This document shows, in pieces, positions 45,408 through 55,259 of a stretch of DNA of 64,000 bases (position 1 is its first letter; every line of letters starts with the position of its first letter). The stretch is taken from positions 4,898,001 through 4,962,000 of the forward strand of contig NC_089429.1 of assembly GCF_026210795.1 (NCBI RefSeq). Direction: 5' to 3'. This DNA is from Rhizophagus irregularis (lineage: Eukaryota > Glomeromycota > Glomeromycetes > Glomerales > Glomeraceae). Under the pieces are notes generated by a model. It did not search any database. It saw nothing but the letters and a program-made list of their open reading frames with translations, and was not told where the DNA came from. Position numbers and translations under genes: made by a program.

Positions 45408-45934
45408 TAGGGATGATCACGGTTCACTAACCGATGACTCGAACCTGAGCCGGTTCATAGGCGGTTCGGTTCGGTTCGGTTCGGTTCGCGAGTGAACCGG
45501 GTGAACCATCGACTCAATTGATTTTTTATAGTATTTTAGATCATCTAATTAATGATAGTCAAAATCTAATATTGCTTACCAAAGCTAATTTTAGATTTCC
45601 AAAACTAAAACACTTGGCTGAAACTCTGGTCGAAACTTCCGAAACTGGCCGAAATTACCAAAACTTAGCCGAAACTTCCGAAATTTAGCCAAAGCTACCG
45701 AAATTATCTGTAAATCACGTGACATGCCATTTTTGAATGTTTGTGTAACACATTTTCGGTTTTTGTAAGAAACAAGATTTCCTTTTTTGGAAATTAGTGT
45801 AACATCACGTGACATTAGTTAACTCCGGCCAGAATTACAGAATTTAGCCGTGAGCACCCGGTTCACTCACGAACCGAACCGAGCCGAACTGCCTATGAAC
45901 CGAACCGGCTCGGTTCGAACCATGAGCATCCCTA
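45408..45934. mobile_element. hAT-type MITE (527 bp)
   Basis: Termini TAGGGATGATCACGGTTC and GAACCATGAGCATCCCTA, with subterminal GGTTCGG/CCGAACC blocks pairing over about 80 bp. Flanked by the 8-bp direct repeats CTAGATCA (45400-45407) and TTAGATCA (45935-45942), one mismatch. An 8-bp duplication with TAGGG ends is typical of the hAT superfamily. The interior has tandem GCCGAAACTTCCGAAATT-like units and GGTTCGGTTCGG runs but no transposase. It interrupts the reductase pseudogene. Confidence 0.85.
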
Positions 45935-46289
45935 TTAGATCATAAAAAGGAAAAAGTGTTTATCATCTTCAGCTAAAGAAAAACTGTTGGAGCTAATGCC
46001 ATAAGATAATATCTGCCCCTTTTGAATTGCTTCTTCCATTGTTTCAAATGATTGACTGATTCGATCCAACATTTGATTTTGATATCCTATTATAATAAAA
46101 AAGATAAATAATATTGTGGATAAATATAATACTACTCCAAAGTTTTTATATAACAATCAAACCTTTCACATTTTCATTTGAAGATTTAATTTTATCCATA
46201 AGAAAATATTCTGGATTATGAATGAACAAGATATCAACACGATAAGCTGCGGGATCCCTATGAAAAATTAAAAAAGGTTATAAATATAA

Positions 46290-46575
46290 TTCACTCTCAT
46301 TTTTAGTTTGCTCTTAATTTAATCTCAAATTAGTTTGCTCTTATTTACTCTCAAATTTAATTTGTTCTTATTTACTCTTAATTACTTAATTTACTACGCT
46401 CTCACTTTAATTTGTTCTTAATTACCCTCAATTTTTATTCTCGATTTACTCCCACTTTAACTCTCAATTCAACTCGTAATTCACTACCACTCACTTAATT
46501 CGCTTTCAATTTATTCTCATTACTCTCAGTTAATTCACATAATTTACTCTCAATTTAATTTATTACTCTAAATTT
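46290..46575. repeat. Degenerate CTCTCAATTTA microrepeat
   Basis: About 20 irregular copies of a 12-16-bp unit (ACTCTCAATTTAATTT-like) fill an intron of the reductase pseudogene. No coding content. Confidence 0.7.
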
Positions 46576-46984
46576 ATTCGTACCTCATAAATTCTGGATG
46601 GATGCAATGGAAACAATTAGGAGAATAACGTACGATATGTTCATCTGGAATATTCTAGTAACCATAATCTAATTAATTTCCATCATTACCTTTTTTTAAA
46701 AAAAAAAAAATTCGTAACTTCACCATTCTGATACAAAGTCATATTATTTCGAATGTACCCATATTTAGTTGCAAGACATTGTTTCAGAACGTGGTAAAAG
46801 TTTATCATTAGAACTCGTTAAAACTTTTCCAACTAAACTTTCACTTTCTCCTTCGCAATAATTGGTCGGAGTGTTAATTACATTTATATCAGTTTCCTTA
46901 CTTAAAGCTTTACATAGAGCATTTTCTTCCTAAACACATACGGTACATTCCAATACCGACACGCGATAATTTTTCAATAGCCAT

Positions 46985-47760
46985 AATTGATGAAATTTAA
47001 TGAAGAAAGAAAAAAAGTTATAAAGTTAAAAAAGCTTATGATTTTTGGTAATGAAATCGTTTATTTTAAAATTCCCACATTTCCTTTATTTGTTTGATCA
47101 TGTTTACATCAGAAGTAATTATATTTACATATTATTTACATTTTTAACCCTATTTATATACAGAAATTCTACGTTATTTTTTTTTTAAAAAAAAAAGACG
47201 TTCTGAAGAAAAAGTAATAGTCGATTTTAACTTTCATGGAAAATTTCGCTCCAGAATGTACTTTTGAGTACATTATTTCTAATGTTGGAAATCTCTCATC
47301 AGAGGTTTATATACTGTACGTTAAATTTTGCGAACTTTATTGGCAAATGGAATTTGCTCAAGTATATTCCTTTTTATGAGCTTTGAGTTCTGGTTTCAAT
47401 AAAAAAAAAATTGGGCGAATTTAATGCATTAGTTAATGCTAAAATTTTTGTATGATCGATAAATGATCGGCAAATTCAGTCAAATGAATATAACTTGTCG
47501 ATCATTTCATTGATTTTTTGATAAACATTTTTTATTTAAAAAATGAAGTATGGTAAAATAATTTCTATTTAAAATCTGATTTATTTGATAAATCATAAAA
47601 TATTTCAATCAAATTTTTCCAAAAATTCATGTAATTTTTAGATCAAGTACAATTCAGCGGTTAATTATTTAAAAATTAACTTTATATAGGAGGATATTTT
47701 CGTAACGATTATTGAAATTTACGGTTGCCTACTGACGGTACTGTATATGTTTATTTGATT
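46985..47760. other. Spacer between reductase pseudogene and kinase gene
   Basis: No gene. It includes a T run followed by an A run at 47176-47198 and ATGATCGATAAATGATCGG-like short repeats (47450-47510). It contains the upstream side of the pseudogene and the downstream side of the kinase gene, which lie in the same orientation. Confidence 0.5.
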
Positions 47761-49538
47761 TTATATTAAAATATTTTCCCCATTACTTGTATTATTAAAG
47801 TCATCAACTAAAATAAAAAAAAAAATTAAAGTCAATTTATATTAATTTAGTGCTAAAATACCTACCATCATTGGGAATGTTAAAACTATAAGGTCTACTA
47901 TGAAATGCTGTAAAATTATCAAAGTGATCAAACAATTTAAGTTAGATATTGTATTAAAATATTAACAAATTATTGCATATACCTTCTTGTTCTTCTATTT
48001 TATAATTTTATTAAATGAAAAATAAAAAATGTTAGTATATTCTTTAACGTAATATAATATTCCAAAATAATATTAATAATTTTACCTTCTGTTGCATTTT
48101 TCGGTTCAGGAAAATTTTCAAATCTGTAAATTTTATTAGTATAATTTTTGTTCATAGAATCAATAGAATTATGTAAATAGTAATTATTTAATATTTGATG
48201 ATTTTGATCGGAACTTATTTGCTTTTGGCTCTCATCTTGATTGCTTTGAAAATCTAATAATAATTGCTTAATTTCACTCATTAATGTATAAGTATTAGGT
48301 CTTTTCGTTAAATCAGCATCCCAACACTGTTCCATTAATTTTTTATATTCCAAAGGAGTTCCTGGTACTATTTTTGGTCTCATTCCATTTACAATATTCA
48401 TTGCAAGATCATAATTATGTTCATAATTGACAAATGGTGGTTTTCCAGATGATATTTCCCACATAAGTATACCTATACTATAAATATCAGATTTAAAACT
48501 AGTCTTTTTCTCAATAATTACTTCTGGTGCTATATAAGGAAGATTTCCATATATACTATTTAATGGCTTATCAACAGGTCCACAAAATCCAAGATCACTA
48601 ATATGAAATCTTTCATTATATTCTAAGATATTTCCAGAATGCAAATCACGATGAATTTCTTTTTCTCCATGAATTCTGTAAATTCCATCTATTATATCAT
48701 AAGCAATTTGTATCCTTTCTTTCCATATAAGTCGATTATGGTTTTGTTTCAGGTATGTTCCTAAATCCATTTCCATTTCATTCATTACAAGCATATAATT
48801 TGCACTTAATGGATCTTTTGTTAAACCAAAACATTGTACCACACCTGCCCATTTATTACTTATAGTTAAATGAGATATGCTCTATAAAAATATATATAAT
48901 TATTAACTAATTTCAAAAATAATAATACAATATTTTTAATTACATACCTCTTCAAACCAACTTCTATTAGCATTTTCAACATTCTCTAACTCTTTAAGTA
49001 TTACATCATGATTTCCGTATCTTGTTAATTGTTTTTCTTTAAAATCCCATTCATAATATCCTCCACCTATCCATTCTGCTGTATAAATAACAGAACATCC
49101 ACCTTTAGTTAAATATTTAACATTTTGTATTTTATTGTATGGGATCCATTCAACTATCATATCCGGTCTAAATGTTTTCATCTGACATTTTTGTATTAAA
49201 TTATCAATGTCATTATTTCCAGATGTCCAATTTGAAAAATTTTCTTTTAAATAATTTCGAACGCAATGTTCACAATATAATGTAGCTAAACATTCATCTT
49301 GACAATGTTCACAAATTCTTTTTGTTCCTTCATTAAAAAGAATTTTATGGTTATCATAATCTTTAGTTAATAATTTTATTACTTTAGATATTTCATCTTT
49401 TGTAAGAGATTCATCAGCAAGAACAGTTTGTTTTTTAAATTTATGTTGTTTTTCTAGATCATTATGAATAGTATAATTCAATAATGAATATGTTCTATTA
49501 AGAGCAGCCCAAACAACGTCGTCTCGAATATCAGTCAT
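47761..49538 (-). CDS. Protein kinase, tyrosine-kinase-like type (five exons, 495 aa)
   Basis: Exons on the minus strand: 49538-48948, 48881-48086, 47994-47983 (12 bp), 47907-47866, 47807-47761. All four introns have GT/AG ends, and splicing gives one 495-residue frame. Residues 76-92 hold a Cys cluster (CEHCQDEC ... CEHC) typical of this fungal kinase group. Kinase domain: altered Gly loop KGGCSVIY (about 145), VILK with K182, HRDLHSGN (274-281), DLG in place of DFG (293), APE (315-317), then SDIYSIGILMWEISSGKPPF and the RPN of the last helix. All catalytic residues are present, so it is probably an active Ser/Thr or dual-specificity kinase, cytosolic. The C-terminal tail after splicing (EEEQEAFHSRPYSFNIPND) looks coding, supporting the microexon. 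Substrate unknown; this family is greatly expanded in these fungi. Confidence 0.88.
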
Positions 49539-50192
49539 AATTTTTTTTTTTCAGTTTTGTATGAAAAGGAATATTTAAAATTTTGAAATGAAAAAGTTGA
49601 CACGGATTCCTAATTCCGAAATTATACAAATATATTAAATCCTGGACGAGCTAGACAAAAAAGGCAGCTTATAAAGACTGCGTTCTAAAGTCCAGGTTTG
49701 ACAAAAGATCAGCTTAGTGCTGAAAAGATCAGTTTACTGATGCATATTCACATGATTTTAAGTCATTTGGCATAATTTTTCAAAAAAAAAAAAAATTTTG
49801 AAGAGAATTTCATTAGAGAATTTTGTAGGAGAATTTTCTTGATATGATGCCGGAAGTCTATACTCGACAATAAAAATGTAACACTTAAAATCTTTCAACT
49901 CCTTAGAAAAATACAATAATAAACCAGTAACTTTGAGATAAGCTCTATAAATTATTGGTCAGCCATGTAAAAGTTATAAGCATTTGAAATTGCATGATTT
50001 TCATATGATCAGCCCAAATTTGAAACAAAATAAAGTTGGCCAGAACTTATGATAATTCGGGCCGACTCCATGCATTGTGATAATGCCAGCCCGAATTATC
50101 ATAAATCTGAATGTAATTTTTTGATCACATGATATAGAATCTAAAAATCACGTGATTGTCGAGTCTCATTTTATTGGTAATTTTAATATAGT
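49539..50192. other. Upstream of kinase gene; spacer
   Basis: No gene. An A run precedes the kinase ATG. 50030-50100 contains TTGGCCAGAACTTATGATAA and GCCAGCCCGAATTATCATAA, an inverted pair around TCCATGCATTGTG. 50145 has AATCACGTGATT. Confidence 0.45.
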
Positions 50193-50207
50193 AATATTTT
50201 TTTGGCG

Positions 50208-50892
50208 CCTAACAACTATCTTATATAATTATACACCGAAAAAGAAAAAACGTTTCAAAATTTTTATAGATTTTATGCTCGACATTATGGAAAAAATTGA
50301 CGCCTCCATTTGGAATCTTCGTAACCAACACGTTAAGGATTGGGAACGATATCACTCCATTTCCAAGGTCAAAAAGACGAAGACATTGATCTATTTTGGA
50401 TCAGACCACCTTAATCGAGGATAATAACCAATGCAATATGCGACGCATTTATACTCATCGACATGTCACAACCACACCATATAGTCGCATGGTAGATTTT
50501 ATGACAATTGCGCCCATATTAGATGGACATCTAGTAATTATTACATTTGGGTTTTAGGCAACCCATCGAGATCGAATTTGGTTCGATAATATAGATTTAT
50601 TTTACTTCTTTATCATATAATATTATAGGAAATAATTTAGATGTTAGATGACATTTTTATGTTTTTAGTTAGTTTTTTTTTATTCTTCCGGGTTGGCTAG
50701 TGAGTTTTGGGCGTGGTCTTGGATCCCTCCCGTCTCGCTCCTCTTCAAGGTCAGAAGTTATCGTCTGTCCGGGTGTGTTGGGCTTGCGGTTTGATTGTTA
50801 GTGATAGAATTACTTTCGGCTCAAAATATTTGTTGTCCTTGTAATTTGTACTACAATTTGGTTCCTTCTTAAACATAAAAATAAAAATAAAA
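50208..50892 (+). mobile_element. 5'-truncated LINE, C-terminal ORF and 3' UTR
   Basis: Bounded by near-identical ATATTTTTTTGGCG (50194-50207) and TATTATTTTTTTTGGCG (50894-50910), consistent with a target duplication, and ending in ACATAAAAATAAAAATAAA. A frame up to 50424 (FKIFIDFMLDIMEKIDASIW, LRNQHVKDWERYHSIS) has the look of the C-terminal end of a LINE polyprotein. No RT motif remains. The GC-richer 3' UTR (50690-50870) and tail match the 43466 insertion. Confidence 0.65.
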
Positions 50893-51396
50893 ATATTATT
50901 TTTTTTGGCGGAGAATTTTTCCTTAATAAGAGATTTTTCTTGCTTTGATAAAAATTTATATTAGAAAATTGTTCTGTTTTTTTTTGATAGAATTTCGTTG
51001 GAGAATTTTGTGAGTTTTTAAATTTTCAATAAGAAATTTTATAATAGAAAATTTCATTAGAAAAAAATTATTTTTCAACGAGAATTTTGTTTTAGCTGAA
51101 AATTTTTTCAACAAACTTTATATAAATTTGAATAATTTTTTATAAACCTTTTAATGAATATTATAAATAAATTGTTTAGTAAATTTACTTAGTATTTACT
51201 ATTATAATGTTTAGATTTTATCTTGATTTTAGTTTCAGAATCTTTTTATATGGTTGGTCTTAACATCTCGTCCGGGTCAGTTTTTGTAAAACTTTGAAAA
51301 ATTTAAAAATTGAAAAATTTTTTTTTGTTTTTTTTGTATTTTTTAAAGAGGTCATGTAAAATTTTCTATTATAAAAAACAAAAAATAAAAACAGTC
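50893..51396. repeat. T-rich GAGAATTTTG region
   Basis: Degenerate GATAGAATTTCGTTGGAGAA and TAGAAAATTTCATTAG units like those at 12290, 21950 and 30700, ending near 51130, then AT-rich spacer. The LINE at 50208 was inserted at its left end. No gene. Confidence 0.5.
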
Positions 51397-51452
51397 CCCG
51401 AGTCGATTCTAAATTTTCAATGTTATGTGAACCGAAAAATCAAATTGCGTGG
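51397..51452. mobile_element. Single end of the GGCCACACAAATTC MITE family
   Basis: GTTATGTGAACCGAAAAATC followed by AAATTGCGTGGCCTTAAA matches the right end of the element at 7450-7760. The left partner was not found, so this is a truncated copy. Confidence 0.5.
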
Positions 51453-51551
51453 CCTTAAATTAAATATTCACTTTTTTTCATCAATCACATGAAGGTTGGT
51501 AATACATTTCTTAAAGAGATACTACTAATCATTATTTACTGAATACATCTA

Positions 51552-51705
51552 TACAGTGAAATTTGATACACCGATAATGGATCATAAGTAGAAATCTTGA
51601 TATATTGGAATTGGGTCTGGAATGGATTATCATAACGTATAATTAAGATTTTTGACAAATTTTACTAATGGAACGGATGGTTCCATTATATCGAATTTCA
51701 CTGTG
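51552..51705. mobile_element. Mariner-type MITE (154 bp), CAGTGAAATT ends
   Basis: TACAGTGAAATTTGATACAC at the left pairs with ATATCGAATTTCACTGTG at the right; TA flanks both (51550-51551, 51706-51707). Same terminal family as the element at 41317-41800. Non-coding. Confidence 0.75.
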
Positions 51706-51793
51706 TACCTACCCTATATACATGCTGTCGGAATATAATCACAGTTTACAGTAGAATATGCCATAATGTCGTAATTTTATACCAAATACTGTA

Positions 51794-52222
51794 CAGTCGA
51801 CTCTGGTTATAACAAACCTGTTTGTACCGAAACCTCGTTATACCAAATCATAATTTCCAGAACCGATTTTTTATAAATAATTTCACTGGGTATAACGAAC
51901 TTTTATAATAAAACACTATATAACGCCGAACCGAACTTAACCAGCCCCTATATATCAGCTATATAGTAACTTTATACTTTCTATAATGAACGGTCATGTG
52001 ACTATATAGTAGTCCAGGCCAAATTTATAGTGCTGGCCAGGAATTACTGGTAATTTTTTCGAAAATTTATGTTAAAGGAAATTATAATTTTGGCCAGCAT
52101 TACAAATTTGGCCTAAATTACCTATAAAGAAAACTAGTTCGGTAAATTATATAACGAATTCACTATATGATACCGAACTAAACCTCCTGGAACGGAGGGA
52201 TCGTTATACCAAGAGTTGACTG
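51794..52222. mobile_element. Mariner-type MITE (429 bp), CAGTCGACTCTGG ends
   Basis: CAGTCGACTCTGGTTATAAC at 51794 pairs with GTTATACCAAGAGTTGACTG ending at 52222, and TA lies outside each end (51792-51793, 52223-52224). The interior carries repeated ACGAAC/TTATA words and GCTGGCCAGGAATTACTGG-like motifs; no transposase. A 184-bp relative with CAGTC ends is at 58070. Confidence 0.8.
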
Positions 52223-52224
52223 TA

Positions 52225-52689
52225 ATCATAAAAAACCATATGTCGTAATTGTTTAAAATGCCAATGCCATAATATATTTTCAAAGAAACTCATGCAGCCT
52301 GATTTCGTGATTCAAAAATTGTAATAGTTCAATAATTCAATTTTTGGATGCTAAAAAAATGAAAAAAGGAACCGTAAACAACTATAACTTTATTAAGCGT
52401 CTTCCAACTATTCACTTTATGGGAGGAATATTTGGTATCAATGTGAAATTCATTCTTATTCTAATTAAAATAGCGATACTAAGTGCGAAATTTCACCTTT
52501 TAAGATTCAGAATAATATCTCACTATTTGTTAATCAATATTTGATATCTTTGTAAATGTGACAACAAAAGTATATTGGATTGAGTTCAAGTTTTAAAGAC
52601 CCTTGGTTGATTCAATTATATCAGAAGTTTGAATATTTATGATGGCCCTTTATTGGCAAGAACATTTAATTTAAAAATATTCGCTTATC
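52225..52689. repeat. Duplicated flank of second BTB locus (left copy)
   Basis: Gene-free. It pairs with about 56550-57100: shared CTGATTTCGTGAT, AATAATTCAATTTTTGGATGC, TTGATTGAGTTCAA-type words. A 66-codon frame at 52344 is not kept in the other copy. Confidence 0.5.
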
Positions 52690-53150
52690 ATTGAAGTTAC
52701 GATGTTCGTTAGAACAAGATTAAAAACCAAAATATAACAGTACATAGAGATTACTTGATTGTTGTAGTATATTACAAACTTTTTGTAATTGAGGTGAAAG
52801 AAAACTATTAAAATATAATTTCATTTCCAATAATTAATTTTTCTATTATTCAATTAATAATTATGCTGGATTGGTGATTATCTATTAAAGTTTTCAATAT
52901 TTTTATTTTGTACATATAGGTAAATCTCGTAACTCCGCATATGAAACTCGACCTTCAAAATAAAAATTTATTAATTATTGATCATTATCGATCAAAAATT
53001 CGCACAGTAAATTTTTTGATTTCAGGCGAATAAAGGATAAGATTATGTTTGGGATGAATCAATTAAGTCTGGATCGAATTATATTATTAAAGATAACAGG
53101 AATGTTGAGTAGTTTCATCATTATGTAGTACTAAATGATATAGAAAAAGC
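52690..53150 (+). pseudogene. Decayed BTB-SPRY relic (copy J)
   Basis: Traces of the family in order: GTTCGTTAGAACAAGATTAA and AAAATATAACAGTACATAGA (BTB start), TTTCCAATAATTAATTTTTC, then a jump to GATTATGTTTGGGATGAAT and ATTATTAAAGATAACAGG (start of SPRY, matching YVWDE and IIKDN). Large internal deletion, many stops. Confidence 0.6.
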
Positions 53151-53358
53151 GGCATCGAATTTATTTATACAGTTTGTATGTTTAATTCCGGTCTTTATTA
53201 AAAAAAAATCAATAAATTTTTAATAAATATAGCAACTAAACTTGATCAATATTAAAATCATGAATTTAAGGTTACACAATCGTCATAATATGATATTAAT
53301 TAAGGATTCGACTTCAAACTTTAAATTTTACTGCTTTTCTTATTATTTACAATAAACA

Positions 53359-53556
53359 ATGTCTTCGAAATTCTGGGCAGAGTTATCTAGCGATTACGAA
53401 AAACTTTTTGAAACAGAAACTGGATATGACGTTATTATCTATGCCGGAGAAGAACAAAATATTAAAGAAATTCATGCTCATTCAAATATTTTGTGTGCTT
53501 ATCATAAACAAAAAAAAAAAAAAAAATTTCGAAAAGATCGATACAAAAAGCCTTAA
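53359..53556 (+). pseudogene. Truncated BTB gene of a second subfamily (copy K)
   Basis: Starts MSSKFWAELSSDYEKLFETE and continues GYDVIIYAGEEQNIKEIHAH, SNILCAY: the first 45 or so residues of another BTB type, distinct from the MTKG copies. It then runs into an A-run and Lys-rich nonsense (KKKKKFRKDRYKKP) and stops. The rest of the BTB domain is absent, so it cannot fold as a BTB. The A-run junction is found again near 57990-58040. Confidence 0.65.
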
Positions 53557-53689
53557 AAAGTTATCTTCGTTTCAATTTTAGTAAAGATATGAATTTTATA
53601 TACACAGTAAAATAAACTGTTTGTTTGAGGACACTATTAGACTAAAAAAAAATCTTTTACTTAACGAGTATTGTTAGTATTGTTACATT

Positions 53690-53846
53690 GGAGGCGCAGC
53701 AAAAATTTCAATGATATACCGTACGCACGTACGCCAAAACCTTTCCTTTTTTTCACAAGTTTTAGTGCAACATGGTACAAATCTAATTGTTAATATGTAT
53801 GTATGTTTTTTTTTTAAAAAAAAAATAAACTTCTTTTCCCTAAAAA
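53690..53846 (+). promoter_or_regulatory. BTB-family promoter (copy at 53.8 kb)
   Basis: GGAGGCGCAGCAAAAATTTC near 53690, AATGATATACCGTACGCACG, CCTTTCCTTTTTTTCACAAG, GTGCAACATGGTACAAAT and a T run followed by an A run (53805-53826) before the ATG. Diverged from the 9-37-kb group but with the same order. Confidence 0.5.
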
Positions 53847-55259
53847 ATGACGAAAGGATATTCATTAAAACAAGATTTGAGATTATTAATAAATAATCCA
53901 AAATATAGTGATATAGAAATTTTATGTGAAGATGAAAAGAAATTATATGGGTGTAGAGCAATTTTAGCAGCAAGATCCGAAGTATTTGATAGACTACTTT
54001 ATAATGAGATGAAAGAAAGTCATGAAACCCAAATTTCTTTTCCAAAAATTCATTCCAATGGAATGAAAATTATATTAGAATATATATATACGGGGTCAGT
54101 TAAAAAAGAATCTTTAACAAAAGATAATACGGTTGAAGCTTTTTATGCAGCAGATTATTTTCAATTACTTGAACTACAAGATTTTATTATAAAAATTATC
54201 AAAAATACTTTGGAGATGAATTATGCAAAAAATTATTCACCAGAATTATTATCTAAAGTTGCAGAAATAATACCATTAACAGAAGACAATATTCTTGCTA
54301 ATTTATTGGTCAAAGAGGTGGCATCTATTACATTAAATGATGTTAATTTTGATCGGTTGTCTATTGCAGGTCTTAAATATCTTTTATCTTTCACACGCGA
54401 GAAGAAAGATATACCCTTTGCAACTCGAGAGTATGAAGTTTTTCGGTATAGTGCAATCCTAGCAGCAAGACAAGTTTCTGATGATGCATATAGAACTCTT
54501 AAGAAAAAGCTACCAACTTTAAAACAAATGGAGAGTTGCTACGATATAGAATTTGAATTTTCTATCGATCATCAAAAAGTCACTAAAGAATTGGAGCCTT
54601 TTATTAAATTTATTGACTTTAATCAAATTAATGCTCAAACAATAGCTGATATTATCGAACCATTAAAAATTGTTCCAGACGAAATAATTTTTAGTGTTTA
54701 TCGACATAAAGCCCTATTAAATAATTTAGATTTGAATAATATTCGAGGAATACCAATTTATAGAATTAAAGAATCTGATCTTATTTGGGATGAGTCAGCA
54801 TGTGGACCAAAACTTATTATTGAGGATAATGGGAAAGTTGTACGTGCACCGAATGATCTTAATTCGCATCAAAATGTTAGAGCTAAAATGATATTAGAAA
54901 ATAAAGGTATATATGAATGGGATATAATATTTGAGAAAGTTGAAGTTGCTTGGGTTGGAGTATGTGCATCGGAAAATTTTAATTATGAAAAATATGCAGG
55001 AGATCAGCCTTCCGTTGTATGGGTAATTAGCACTGGTGGTAATTATAGAAATAAAAATTATTGTCCTAATTTTGGAAATGATGCAAAAATCACTGTTCAT
55101 TTAGACATGAATAAAAGAGCTTGTACTTTTACAATCAATGGTATAAAGTATCTGGAGACATTAGAACATGATGGCTTGCCAGAAAAACTTTATCCAGTAG
55201 TGTCATTGTCTCGTCCTGGGCGCATTCGAATTCAGGCTCATCAAAAAAATTTAATATAG
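53847..55259 (+). CDS. BTB-BACK-SPRY protein (intact copy L, 470 aa)
   Basis: Intronless and the most diverged intact member. BTB (about 20-117) with YSDIEILCEDEKKLYGCRA, LLYNEMKESHETQISF; BACK-like region with TREKKDIPFATREYEVF; linker KVTKELEPFIKFIDFNQINA; SPRY with WDESACGPKLIIEDNG, WVGVCASENFNYEKYAGDQ, VVWVISTGGNYRN, FGNDAKITVHLDMN, PGRIRIQAH. The SPRY variable loops (APNDLNSHQNVR, KVEVAWVG, shortened KNYCPNFG) are unlike any other copy. Shares the HEKKDIPFATRE-type segment with copies F and H. Cullin-3 adaptor role inferred; cytosolic or nuclear, no signal peptide. Confidence 0.9.
   Translation: MTKGYSLKQDLRLLINNPKYSDIEILCEDEKKLYGCRAILAARSEVFDRLLYNEMKESHETQISFPKIHSNGMKIILEYIYTGSVKKESLTKDNTVEAFYAADYFQLLELQDFIIKIIKNTLEMNYAKNYSPELLSKVAEIIPLTEDNILANLLVKEVASITLNDVNFDRLSIAGLKYLLSFTREKKDIPFATREYEVFRYSAILAARQVSDDAYRTLKKKLPTLKQMESCYDIEFEFSIDHQKVTKELEPFIKFIDFNQINAQTIADIIEPLKIVPDEIIFSVYRHKALLNNLDLNNIRGIPIYRIKESDLIWDESACGPKLIIEDNGKVVRAPNDLNSHQNVRAKMILENKGIYEWDIIFEKVEVAWVGVCASENFNYEKYAGDQPSVVWVISTGGNYRNKNYCPNFGNDAKITVHLDMNKRACTFTINGIKYLETLEHDGLPEKLYPVVSLSRPGRIRIQAHQKNLI

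Larger units (their letters stand above)
44365..46984 (-). pseudogene. Aldo/keto reductase pseudogene split by two MITEs
   Basis: Reading leftwards from the ATG at 46984: MAIEKLSRVGIGMYR, then (after a one-base shift) ENALCKALSKETDINVI and NYCEGESESLVGKVL, then (another shift) LATKYGYI, which carries the family's catalytic Lys region. Then PDEHIVRYSPNCFHCIHPEF (near 46640), VDILFIHNPEYFLM with the catalytic His (near 46230), ETMEEAIQKGQILSYGISSN (near 46020), ENHGFTAVQMSINLLERYGL (near 45330), VFIINRPLNVF (near 45140), and a C-terminal part to DLAKEMIKRL at 44365. Introns with GT/AG ends separate several of these (for example GTACGAATAA and TTTCATAG around 46590 and 46270). At least four frameshifts, a hAT-type MITE (45408-45934) and a CCCTGTA MITE (44917-45115), both inside former exons, show that the gene is dead. 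Family membership is judged from motifs. Confidence 0.8.

Noticed and set aside
53683-54045. 120-codon minus-strand frame over the BTB start
   Set aside because: It is antisense to the conserved BTB region; similar shadows appear opposite each copy.
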